A stretch of DNA of 64,000 nucleotides from an uncultured bacterium (lineage in GTDB: Bacteria; Bacteroidota; Bacteroidia; Chitinophagales; Chitinophagaceae). Position numbers and translations under genes: made by a program. The stretch lies in assembly GCA_903826405.1 (NCBI GenBank), contig CAIKEH010000046.1, positions 59,351 through 123,350 of the forward strand, given 5' to 3'. The notes beneath the pieces were generated by a model. The model worked only from the letters and a program-made list of their open reading frames with translations, was not told the DNA's origin and did no database searches. Below, one piece after another: positions 18,701 to 25,942 of the stretch. Each line of letters starts with the position of its first letter. Position 1 is the stretch's first letter.

Positions 18701-19432
18701 CCCGTCATGCATGAAATTCCTCCTCCCAAGATCCCGGATTGTCCAACTTGGCCATTGATCGAACTATTGGACAAGGAAAAAGATGTGACCGGCATGTTCC
18801 TGAGTGGGCATCCACTGGATAATTATCGATTCGAAATGCGGCATTATGGTATAACACCGGTCGCAGAATTCAACGAGTTCAAAGAGTTTGTTGAAAAGCA
18901 ACCCAATCCTTTCAGGCCATTCCGTCTGGCCGGGTTGGTGGCGGCGGGGCAACATAAGATCTCCCGTGCCGGGAAGAAATATGGGGTTTTGACACTGGAA
19001 GACTTCACCGGAAAATTCGATATTACGCTTTTCGGTGATGTATATATTCGCTATGCGAATTATTTCGAAGTGGGCAATTGCCTTTACCTAACCGGGAAAT
19101 TCGAAAAATGGGAAAGTAGAAATGAATGGAATTTCCGGGTTGCGGACATATGCCTACTGGAAAACATCAAAAAAACCATGACCAGACAGGTACAGCTAAG
19201 CATCAATCCTAAATTACTCTTACCACAACATGTTGAATTCCTGGAATCCAATGTAAAGCAAAATCCAGGTAAGGGTAGTCTGCGGATCACCGTCAATGAG
19301 CCTAAACAGAACCTCAAGGTCATGCTGCTGGCACCCCAAGACAAAGGTTTCGAAATGAATGACGAAATGTCTGTTTTCCTTGAAGAAAATCCTGATTTTG
19401 AGGTAAATGTGCAGGTTGCGGCACCAAATTGA
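15794..19432 (+). CDS. dnaE: DNA polymerase III alpha subunit
   Basis: This 1212-residue replicative polymerase has an N-terminal PHP domain (HLHVHTQYSLLDG), then the C-family polymerase core. The palm carries GPGRGSAAGS near residue 381, the two metal-binding Asp of PDIDTDF near residues 422-428, and a third Asp in VIKMDFLGL near residue 597. A helix-hairpin-helix region (GLGGLKGVGE) and an OB-fold (FRLAGLVAAG) follow. A GAACTTTG box at 15757-15764 is one base off the -7 consensus and sits 30 bp before the ATG. The gene stands alone and is followed by trxA. Confidence 0.96.
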   Translation: MSRFSHLHVHTQYSLLDGAASIDALYKKAIKDNMPGLAITDHGNMFGAFQFVAEAYKHRVDPQDKKSPLKVKPIVGCEFYITENRHRKNFSKEEKDPRHHQVLLSKNEQGYRNLVKLTSIGYIEGMYSKYPRIDKELIHKYHEGLIATTCCLGALVPQTILKKGEAEGENEFKWWLNIFQEDYYVELQRHGMAEQDKVNEVLLRFARKYKVKVIASNDSHYVDRSDFNAHDILLCINTGEKVATPALREFTDDDVLVKNKRFAFPNDQFYFKTTSEMKEAFLNLEESIDNTNEIVDKVELLDLKRDILLPHFPVPSNFSSQDEYLEHLTWEGAKKRYIDLTPETEERIRFELFTIRTMGFAGYFLIVSDFIRAGREIGVFIGPGRGSAAGSVVAYCIGITNIDPIKYNLLFERFLNPDRKSMPDIDTDFDDEGRQKVIDYVVEKYGRNQVAQIVTYGTMAAKMSIKDVARVMDLPLVESNSLAKLVPDKPGISLKRVLHGNLKGEGSLEEKEQLSSDDLENVKKIREIYNDENDLRSRVMHEAEILEGSVRNTGLHAAGIIIAPQDLTDLLPVCTAKDSSLWVTQIEGSVIEEAGVIKMDFLGLKTLNIIKTSLELIHLYHGVTIDIDKIPLDDEKTFQLYQRGETIGTFQFESPGMQKYLRELKPDKFDDLIAMNALYRPGPLAYIPNFIDRKHGREAISYDLQEMEEYLKETYGITVYQEQVMLLAQKLAGFSKGDADVLRKAMGKKQRSVLDKMKGQFMQGAGAKGFAQDRLEKIWTDWEAFAQYAFNKSHSTCYAYVAYQTAYLKSHYPAIFMAAVLNHAGSIDKITFFMEECKRMGLKVLGPDINESLKGFAVNARGEIRIGLGGLKGVGEAAVEGIIEERQKKGSYKDIFDLIRRINQRAVNKKSLESLAVSGAFECFPALHRAQYFHVPEGDMTTGLEKIIKFGNIWQSQTSNVSNTLFGDLPVMHEIPPPKIPDCPTWPLIELLDKEKDVTGMFLSGHPLDNYRFEMRHYGITPVAEFNEFKEFVEKQPNPFRPFRLAGLVAAGQHKISRAGKKYGVLTLEDFTGKFDITLFGDVYIRYANYFEVGNCLYLTGKFEKWESRNEWNFRVADICLLENIKKTMTRQVQLSINPKLLLPQHVEFLESNVKQNPGKGSLRITVNEPKQNLKVMLLAPQDKGFEMNDEMSVFLEENPDFEVNVQVAAPN

Positions 19433-19519
19433 TGTCAAAACATCAGTTGGTGGATGTTGGATTGGATTTTGTGATTAAGAAAGACGAATTTTGCAGTACA
19501 AACATAAAATCAAACACTA

Positions 19520-19837
19520 ATGGCCAAAGAATTCACTGACAGCAATTTCCAGAATGAAGTGCTCAGTTCTGATAAATTATCCGTGATCGATTTCTGGGCT
19601 GAATGGTGCGGTCCCTGCCGCGCGATCGGTCCGATCGTTGACGAACTCTCCAAAGAATATGATGGTAAGGTGAACGTAGGAAAGGTAAATGTGGATCATA
19701 ATCCGCAGTTGTCCATGAATTATGGCATCACATCCATACCTGCGATCCTCTTTGTCAAAGGCGGCAAGGTAGTGGACAAACTCGTTGGAGCTCAACCTAA
19801 GATCAATTTCGTCAAAAAGATCGAATCGCATATTTGA
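19520..19837 (+). CDS. trxA: Thioredoxin
   Basis: This 105-residue cytosolic thioredoxin has the active site WCGPC (Cys30 and Cys33), the cis-Pro in SIPAIL and the standard fold length. It reduces protein disulfides and can supply electrons to enzymes such as MsrA, although the msrA product here is predicted to lie outside the cytoplasm. A GAATTTTG box about 30 bp upstream is close to the -7 consensus. A strong terminator directly follows. Confidence 0.96.
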   Translation: MAKEFTDSNFQNEVLSSDKLSVIDFWAEWCGPCRAIGPIVDELSKEYDGKVNVGKVNVDHNPQLSMNYGITSIPAILFVKGGKVVDKLVGAQPKINFVKKIESHI

Positions 19838-19859
19838 GATTTCGCAAAAAATCTTTCAA

Positions 19860-19882
19860 AAGCAGGCTTTGCCTGCTTTTTT
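19860..19882 (+). terminator. Rho-independent terminator after trxA
   Basis: AAGCAGGC and GCCTGCTT form an 8-bp stem with a TTT loop, followed by further T residues. It begins 23 bp after the trxA stop and separates that gene from the glycan cassette. Confidence 0.9.
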
Positions 19883-19967
19883 CATGTCTTGTATCAAGTG
19901 AAAGGAGATTGCAGAAAGCCATTTGAAGTTGAAACCATTACTTTAGCAGCTCTAAAACCATAACTGC

Positions 19968-20717
19968 ATGTACCTTGCAGACAAATCCATACAGGTGGTC
20001 AAGGGGCTGCTGATCAGATTCCCACAAAGGATCGCCAGGATCTTTGGCTATATCTCCGAATTCGTTCGATACCGTAGAGTAAAGGATAACCGGTTTACCG
20101 TGAAATGGTCAGAGATGTATCCTTGCCTTGATGATCGTATCAGTACAACTCCATTTGACCAGCATTATATCTATCATCCAGCATGGGCTGCACGCATTCT
20201 GGCCACAAACAAGCCTGAATACCACGTCGACATTTCCTCGATTTTAAGTTTCAGCACCATCGTATCAGCATTCATACCCGTGAAGTTCTATGATTATCGT
20301 CCAGCAGAGATCAGCCTTTCCGGCCTGGAATCGGAATCAGCGGATCTTTTGGCTTTACCATTTGCGGATGGCTCCATACCTTCACTTTCCTGCATGCATA
20401 CCGTGGAACATATAGGTCTTGGGAGATACGGTGATCCGATCGATCCCGGAGGTGACATCAAGGCTATCAGAGAGCTTATTCGTGTTTTGAAGACTGGAGG
20501 GGATCTCCTATTCGTTACTCCTGTCGGCAAACCCAAAATCGCTTTCAATGCACACCGGGTCTATAGTCATTTGCAGATCATGGAATATTTTTCTACGTTG
20601 AATTTGATGGAATTTTCCATGATACCGGATAGCGGCGGATTGATCATCAATGCAGATCCGGAAATGGTGTCAAAACAGGAATATGCCTGTGGCTGTTATT
20701 GGTTCAGAAAATATTGA
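19968..20717 (+). CDS. DUF268-family methyltransferase-like protein
   Basis: This 249-residue protein matches the DUF268 pattern: MHTVEHIGLGRYGDPIDPGGD near residues 140-162, then LKTGGDLLFVTPVG, which resembles the post-motif II part of class I methyltransferases. No N-terminal GxGxG loop is seen, and HVDISS near residue 84 may take its place. No signal peptide or membrane segment is present. It is the first gene of a five-gene cassette with two methyltransferases, a fucosyltransferase and a flippase. A role in modifying a surface glycan is inferred from that context, and the reaction is not established. Confidence 0.72.
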   Translation: MYLADKSIQVVKGLLIRFPQRIARIFGYISEFVRYRRVKDNRFTVKWSEMYPCLDDRISTTPFDQHYIYHPAWAARILATNKPEYHVDISSILSFSTIVSAFIPVKFYDYRPAEISLSGLESESADLLALPFADGSIPSLSCMHTVEHIGLGRYGDPIDPGGDIKAIRELIRVLKTGGDLLFVTPVGKPKIAFNAHRVYSHLQIMEYFSTLNLMEFSMIPDSGGLIINADPEMVSKQEYACGCYWFRKY

Positions 20718-20720
20718 GAA

Positions 20721-21356
20721 ATGAAAAATCACTGGCGCACGATACTGGCTTTACTTCCCGGAAAACTGGAAAGGCTTATATGGGAAAAATATTATTCGGA
20801 TGCTGATGCGGAATGGAAGAAGAATGGAAAACCATTGCCTGTATCCTACCAATCCAAACATGATGCTCTAAGGGATGCCCTGAAGACATACAAAATCTCA
20901 ATCCTAGTTGAGACAGGAACCTATCTGGGTGACACATTGTATATGCTTTATCCTGAATTCGATCAACTTTATTCCATAGAACTCAGTCCCATCTTCCACC
21001 ATCGGGCACTGAGAAGGTTCTCCAAAATGGGAAAGATCAAACTCATTCAAGGCGACAGCGGCAGCGAACTGAAAACATTGATTCCTCAATTGAAAGGTCC
21101 GGCTTTATTCTGGCTGGATGGCCACTATTCCGGTGGGATTACGGCGAAAGGTGACAAGGAATGTCCCGTGATGGAGGAATTGGAATCCATTTTCAGATCT
21201 CCTTTCCAACATGTCATATATATCGATGATGCCAGGTTGTTCATCGGCAAGGATGATTATCCTACGATAGAAGGGTTGAAGGATTTCGTTTCTCAACAAA
21301 AACCCGACCTTCAGTTCAGGATTGAAAATGATTGCATCAGAATAACACCTCGCTGA
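20721..21356 (+). CDS. SAM-dependent methyltransferase-like protein
   Basis: This 211-residue protein has a class I methyltransferase-like core. It shows ILVETGTYLGDTL near residue 56 (motif I), YSIELSP near residue 79, IQGDSG near residue 104, and ALFWLDGHYSGG near residue 122. It resembles the Methyltransf_24 group found in polysaccharide loci. It starts 3 nt after the DUF268 stop and ends 1 nt before the next methyltransferase, so translation is probably linked. The acceptor is unknown, and a sugar hydroxyl of the same glycan is the likely target by context. Confidence 0.72.
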   Translation: MKNHWRTILALLPGKLERLIWEKYYSDADAEWKKNGKPLPVSYQSKHDALRDALKTYKISILVETGTYLGDTLYMLYPEFDQLYSIELSPIFHHRALRRFSKMGKIKLIQGDSGSELKTLIPQLKGPALFWLDGHYSGGITAKGDKECPVMEELESIFRSPFQHVIYIDDARLFIGKDDYPTIEGLKDFVSQQKPDLQFRIENDCIRITPR

Positions 21357-21357
21357 T

Positions 21358-22053
21358 ATGTTCAAAACAGGAACCACAAACGAATCAAACAGGGTCGCGT
21401 GGCTGGAATCAACTTTGAAAAAAATACCTGAAGGTAGTAGGTTGTTGGACGCCGGTGCGGGAGAATGTCCATTCAGGAAATTCTGCACTCATCTGGATTA
21501 TGTATCTCAGGACTTCGCTCAATACACCGGAACGGGAAGCGTCGGCCTTCAAACCGGAACCTGGGATAACTCCAGAATAGACATTGTATCCGACATCACC
21601 TCGATTCCCGTGAAAGAGGCTTCTTTCGATGTGGTGCTTTGCACTGAAGTATTCGAACACATCCCAGATCCCGTATCGGCCATCCGTGAACTGCATCGCA
21701 TACTTCGTCCTGGCGGTTTAATGATACTCACAGCACCGTTTGCCAGTCTCACCCACTTTGCGCCCTATCATTTCTCCACGGGGTTCAATCGTTTCTATTA
21801 TGAACACCATCTGATCAATACCGGATTCGACATACAGGAATTGACCATGAACGGAAACTATTTCGAATACATCGCACAAGAGATCCGCAGGATAAAACAC
21901 GTGGCTAAAACCTACACGACCAAGCGCGTCAACATCCTGGAAAAGATCTTCATGCACGCGGTGCTTTTCACCTTACAGAGATTATCTGCATCAGATCGCG
22001 GCTCAAATGAACTTTTGGCCTACGGAATACATGTCATAGCCAGAAAAAAATGA
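21358..22053 (+). CDS. Class I SAM-dependent methyltransferase
   Basis: This 231-residue Methyltransf_11-type enzyme has motif I in LLDAGAGECPF near residues 29-39, DIVSDITSIP near residue 71, and CTEVFEHIPDP with LRPGGLMILTAPF near residues 94-125. The C-terminal half has no domain I can name. Its stop overlaps the start of the fucosyltransferase gene by 4 bp (ATGA), which links methylation to fucosylation. By context it may add a methyl group to a sugar of the glycan made by this cassette; this is inference. Confidence 0.82.
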   Translation: MFKTGTTNESNRVAWLESTLKKIPEGSRLLDAGAGECPFRKFCTHLDYVSQDFAQYTGTGSVGLQTGTWDNSRIDIVSDITSIPVKEASFDVVLCTEVFEHIPDPVSAIRELHRILRPGGLMILTAPFASLTHFAPYHFSTGFNRFYYEHHLINTGFDIQELTMNGNYFEYIAQEIRRIKHVAKTYTTKRVNILEKIFMHAVLFTLQRLSASDRGSNELLAYGIHVIARKK

Positions 22054-22907
22054 TCATAACCCGGATCATAGGAGGAATGGGAAATCAGATGTTCCAATAT
22101 GCAGCGGGTCTGAGCTTGGCCATGAAGCATGAAACCGTCCTGAAACTGGACCTGGCAGACATGGGAAAAGACCCTTCACGTGGTTTCGAATTGACAAAAC
22201 TGAACACCAACATCATTCCAGCAACATTCGAAGAGACGCAACCTTACCGTGAATCATCGTTGGCCAAAAGGGCCATGCTCAAACTTCTGCCAGCCCACAG
22301 GCGCGGATACTACAAGGAGCCCCATTTCAAGGCCGACCCTCATTTTCAGGATGCTCGGGATGGATCCTACCTGAAGGGATATTGGCAAAGTTGGAAATAC
22401 TTCTACGAAATAAAAGAAACTATCCACGAACAGTTCAGGGTTAAAGATGAATATCTGGGCGGAGTCAAAGAATTGGGCAATTCATTCAGAGAAAACCATA
22501 CTGTTTCCGTACATATCCGACGTGGCGATTATACGAGCAAGGAAGCTTTGAAGTACAATGGCCTACTCGATGGTGATTACTTCAATTCCGCACTGGCCCG
22601 CATGAAAGTTGAACATCAGGGTTTAGAGGTCAAATTCTTCTCCGACGACATAAACTGGGTGAAAACCCATGTCAGGACCGATCTTCCCCATGAATTCATA
22701 ACCGGCGTATCAAGCCATTCCGCCATAGAGGATTTCTACCTCATGCAGCAATGTCGTCATCATATCATAGCCAACAGCAGTTTCAGTTGGTGGGCAGCCT
22801 GGCTTAATGCCCAGCCCGGGAAATTGGTAATAGCTCCTGCAAAATGGTTTGCCACATCAAAGAACGACACCAGCGACCTTTTTCCTCCTGAATGGATCAT
22901 TCTATAG
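22050..22907 (+). CDS. Alpha-1,2-fucosyltransferase, GT11
   Basis: This 285-residue GT11 enzyme transfers L-fucose from GDP-fucose to a galactose or related acceptor. It has the N-terminal GGMGNQMFQYA motif near residues 8-18, the HIRRGDY motif near residues 154-160 that binds GDP, and the NSSFSWWAAWL motif near residue 245. No membrane segment is seen, so it acts in the cytoplasm. It overlaps the methyltransferase by 4 bp and precedes the flippase. De novo GDP-fucose genes are not in this window. Confidence 0.94.
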   Translation: MIITRIIGGMGNQMFQYAAGLSLAMKHETVLKLDLADMGKDPSRGFELTKLNTNIIPATFEETQPYRESSLAKRAMLKLLPAHRRGYYKEPHFKADPHFQDARDGSYLKGYWQSWKYFYEIKETIHEQFRVKDEYLGGVKELGNSFRENHTVSVHIRRGDYTSKEALKYNGLLDGDYFNSALARMKVEHQGLEVKFFSDDINWVKTHVRTDLPHEFITGVSSHSAIEDFYLMQQCRHHIIANSSFSWWAAWLNAQPGKLVIAPAKWFATSKNDTSDLFPPEWIIL

Positions 22908-22963
22908 ATGATTTAGGCGAGGAACGGCTAATTCTTTTATTTTTACAACATCAATCCCGCTGC

Positions 22964-24460
22964 ATGAGTTCCATAAGGAAACAAAGTATTTATTCATCTC
23001 TTTTCATCTATGCTGGATTCATTATAGGAGCCATCAACATCCTGAAACTGTTCCCCGACACCAGATATTTCCGGACCGAAGAATTCGGATTGACCAGGTT
23101 ACTCCTCGATGTAGCCATCCTCTTCTCCACGACATGCACGTTAGGAAGCCTGAACATAACCTTCAAATTCTTCCCTTTCTATCGATCTTACCTGCCTGAG
23201 CGGAAGAACGACCTCCCGACGATCACCCTGATATTGGTTCTGACCGGATGCATCATATTCAGCATCCTTGTGCCTATGGCCCAACCTTTCCTCCTTCGAA
23301 AATTCGGCAGCAGATCCCCACTTTTTCTTGATTATTTCTATTTGATCTACCCATTCACCATATCACTGGCATTCTTCAACCTCATGGAGGCTTACGCGTG
23401 GAGCCTTCAACGAACGGTGCTCACCAATTTCTTGAAGGAATTCCTTTCACGCATCATCACAACGGCACTCATCCTCCTATTCATGTGGAAGATCATTCCC
23501 ACATTCAAGATCTTCGTCAACATATACGTTTATATATATGGGGCATTGGCATTATCCCTCTTTTTATTGATGTTGAAAAAAGGGGAATTCCCAATAAAAT
23601 TCAGTAAAAGTTCAGTTACACGCAGGTTAAGCGGAAAAATGTTCGTGTTCGGATTTTCCTTCTTCCTTAGCTCAATCCTGAATATTTTGGCGAAAACGAA
23701 TGACACCATAATCATCGCTTCCCAATCAAAAGGCGGATTGGTGGACACGGCGATCTTTGTAATCGCCACCTACCTGGTCACACTGATGGATGTCCCCCAA
23801 CGTAGCCTCATCTCTGCTGCAACGGCTCAAATTTCCATAGCCTGGAAGGAAAGGGACATGGAGAAAATAGGAAGATTATACAGTAAAACCGCGCTCAATC
23901 TGCTTATAGCAGCCATTGCCATTTTAGGAACTTTACTGCTGAACGGCAAGAATATTGTCCATTTTTTAGGGCCTACTTATGGCCCGATCCCGCAATTGCT
24001 TGTCTTGTTGGGCTTAACCCGACTGATAGATCTGGGAACGGGTCTTAACGCTCAGATTCTTGTACTCTCCAGATACTGGAAGGTGGACTTGATCACCAAT
24101 CTGCTTTTCGTCGTGGCTTCCATCATATTCAATTATTTCCTGACCATACGCATGGGTGTGATGGGGCCTGCATGGGGCGGCCTCATGGCCATCATCATTT
24201 TCAACACCCTCCGTTTTATTTTCCTGTGGTCCTTTTTCCGACTTCAACCCTTCTCCAGCAAAAATCTGAAAGCTTTTTTACTGGGGATCGTCATATTCCT
24301 GTTCATCAATCTCATCCCACAGATAGGGAATTTATTCATCGACGGAGCCATACGCAGTTTCCTGTTCCTGGGCATGTACACAACAGCGATCCTCCGTTTG
24401 CATGTATCAGAAGACATCAATCAAGTCTTCCTTTCGATCCGTTCAAGAGTTCGTCTCTGA
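22964..24460 (+). CDS. Polysaccharide/oligosaccharide flippase (Wzx-like)
   Basis: This 498-residue integral membrane protein has about 12-14 predicted segments and belongs to the polysaccharide transport family that flips lipid-linked oligosaccharides to the periplasm. ATG at 22964 is chosen, because the open frame begins 24 codons earlier inside the fucosyltransferase and adds a charged leader with no homology pattern. It closes the glycan cassette. No Wzy polymerase or priming transferase gene adjoins, so the rest of the pathway must lie elsewhere. Confidence 0.86.
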   Translation: MSSIRKQSIYSSLFIYAGFIIGAINILKLFPDTRYFRTEEFGLTRLLLDVAILFSTTCTLGSLNITFKFFPFYRSYLPERKNDLPTITLILVLTGCIIFSILVPMAQPFLLRKFGSRSPLFLDYFYLIYPFTISLAFFNLMEAYAWSLQRTVLTNFLKEFLSRIITTALILLFMWKIIPTFKIFVNIYVYIYGALALSLFLLMLKKGEFPIKFSKSSVTRRLSGKMFVFGFSFFLSSILNILAKTNDTIIIASQSKGGLVDTAIFVIATYLVTLMDVPQRSLISAATAQISIAWKERDMEKIGRLYSKTALNLLIAAIAILGTLLLNGKNIVHFLGPTYGPIPQLLVLLGLTRLIDLGTGLNAQILVLSRYWKVDLITNLLFVVASIIFNYFLTIRMGVMGPAWGGLMAIIIFNTLRFIFLWSFFRLQPFSSKNLKAFLLGIVIFLFINLIPQIGNLFIDGAIRSFLFLGMYTTAILRLHVSEDINQVFLSIRSRVRL

Positions 24461-24519
24461 AGCCCTACAGCCTTGATATTTGATGTATATTGTTCATCAA
24501 ATTGAACCTTTTTGAAGGT

Positions 24520-25824
24520 ATGGAACAATCAATGGTCAACCTGGGTAGAGGCATTTTGGGAATGTTTTTCCTCATCCTGGTATGCTATCTGTTGAGCAAT
24601 AATCGAAAAGCCATCAACTGGCGGCTGGTTCTGTACGGTATAATAGCGCAAGTGGCTTTTGCCATTGGTGTTCTGACCCAGGGCAGATATAATTTTTTCA
24701 GGATCTTCATCCAGTGGCTGTCCGAGAAATTCGTGACGATCATCAATCTTGGTCATAAAGGTGCGGAGTTCGTCTTTGGTCCACTGGCTGACCAAACGGG
24801 AAGCTGGGGTTATGTCTTTGCCATTCAGGCACTTCCCATCATCATCTTCTTCTCCGCATTATCGGCGGTCCTCTACTACCTCGGTATCCTGCAAGGCGTC
24901 GTTCGATTCTTCGCCTATTTGCTGAGCAAATTGAAGATCTCCGGTGCGGAAAGCGTATCCACTGCGGCGAATATATTCCTTGGGCAGACTGAAGCGCCAC
25001 TTATGGTACGTCCATTCCTGGAAACCATGAATCGAAGCGAGATCCTGTGCGTCATGATCGGCGGTATGGCCAACACAGCCGGGAGTGTACTGGGAGCCTA
25101 CGTTGGTTTTTTGGGTGGTACCGATATCGGTCAACAACATTTTTTCGCCCTGCACATGCTCAGCCAATCCATCATGAGTGCACCAGCTGCCATCGTGGTG
25201 TCCAAGATGATGTTCCCTCAGACCGAAACGATCGAAAAGGACATCCGTATCAACAAGGAAAGATTAGGTGAAAATGTCATTGATGCATTATCCCTGGGCA
25301 CTTCAGAAGGCCTGAAACTCACTGTCAATGTAGGAGCCATGCTCATCGTTTTCACGGCTATGATGTATGTGATCAACTGGGTATTAGGCAGTATCGGCCA
25401 TCATACCGGAATCAATTCGTTGATATCCAAATTCAGCGATGGCCACTATCAGGCACTTTCCCTGCAGATGATCTTTGGTTATGTTTTCGCCCCCATCGCC
25501 TGGCTTATAGGAGTCGGCCAAGCGGAAGTATTGCAAGTGGGCCAATTACTGGGAGAAAAAACCGTGCTCAATGAATTCCAGGCTTACATCACTTTTGGAA
25601 AAATGAAGTCCGCCGGACTCATCATAGACCCTAAATCCATAATCATCACCACCTATGCCCTTTGTGGCTTTGCCAATTTCGCATCCATAGGTATTCAGAT
25701 CGGAGGGATCAGCCAATTGGCACCTCACCAGCGGAAAAATCTTACTGAACTGGGTATCAGGGCACTCATTGGTGGAACCATCGCCTGCCTCATGTGTGCC
25801 TGCATAGCAGGTGCATTGATGTGA
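24520..25824 (+). CDS. Concentrative nucleoside transporter (CNT/NupC)
   Basis: This 434-residue membrane protein of the CNT family takes up nucleosides with H+ or Na+. The family motif GQTEAPLMVRPFL near residue 162 and the gate-domain GGMANTAGSVLGAYV near residue 190 are clear, as is the C-terminal ALCGFANFASIG. An in-frame TTG at 24490 could extend it by ten residues, but the ATG at 24520 is preferred. No purine or pyrimidine salvage genes adjoin. Confidence 0.92.
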   Translation: MEQSMVNLGRGILGMFFLILVCYLLSNNRKAINWRLVLYGIIAQVAFAIGVLTQGRYNFFRIFIQWLSEKFVTIINLGHKGAEFVFGPLADQTGSWGYVFAIQALPIIIFFSALSAVLYYLGILQGVVRFFAYLLSKLKISGAESVSTAANIFLGQTEAPLMVRPFLETMNRSEILCVMIGGMANTAGSVLGAYVGFLGGTDIGQQHFFALHMLSQSIMSAPAAIVVSKMMFPQTETIEKDIRINKERLGENVIDALSLGTSEGLKLTVNVGAMLIVFTAMMYVINWVLGSIGHHTGINSLISKFSDGHYQALSLQMIFGYVFAPIAWLIGVGQAEVLQVGQLLGEKTVLNEFQAYITFGKMKSAGLIIDPKSIIITTYALCGFANFASIGIQIGGISQLAPHQRKNLTELGIRALIGGTIACLMCACIAGALM

Positions 25825-25837
25825 CTTCCGAAGTCAC
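25821..25837. repeat. Perfect dyad overlapping the transporter stop codon
   Basis: GTGACTTC, one central C, then GAAGTCAC form a perfect 8-bp dyad that includes the TGA stop of the transporter. There is no T run, so it is at best a weak terminator. As DNA it could be a protein site. Confidence 0.4.
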
Positions 25838-25885
25838 GGCGATTCCCGTATGGAATGTTCATGAGGATGAGACAAGAAATCTGGG

Positions 25886-25893
25886 TAAATTTG
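25886..25893 (+). promoter_or_regulatory. Promoter -7 box for the T9SS-secreted protein gene
   Basis: TAAATTTG matches TAnnTTTG fully and ends 49 bp before the ATG at 25943. No good -33 element was seen. Confidence 0.45.
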
Positions 25894-25942
25894 TATACTC
25901 TCCCGCCCTACCGGGCCCACAGATAATAAAAGCTTACGGCAG

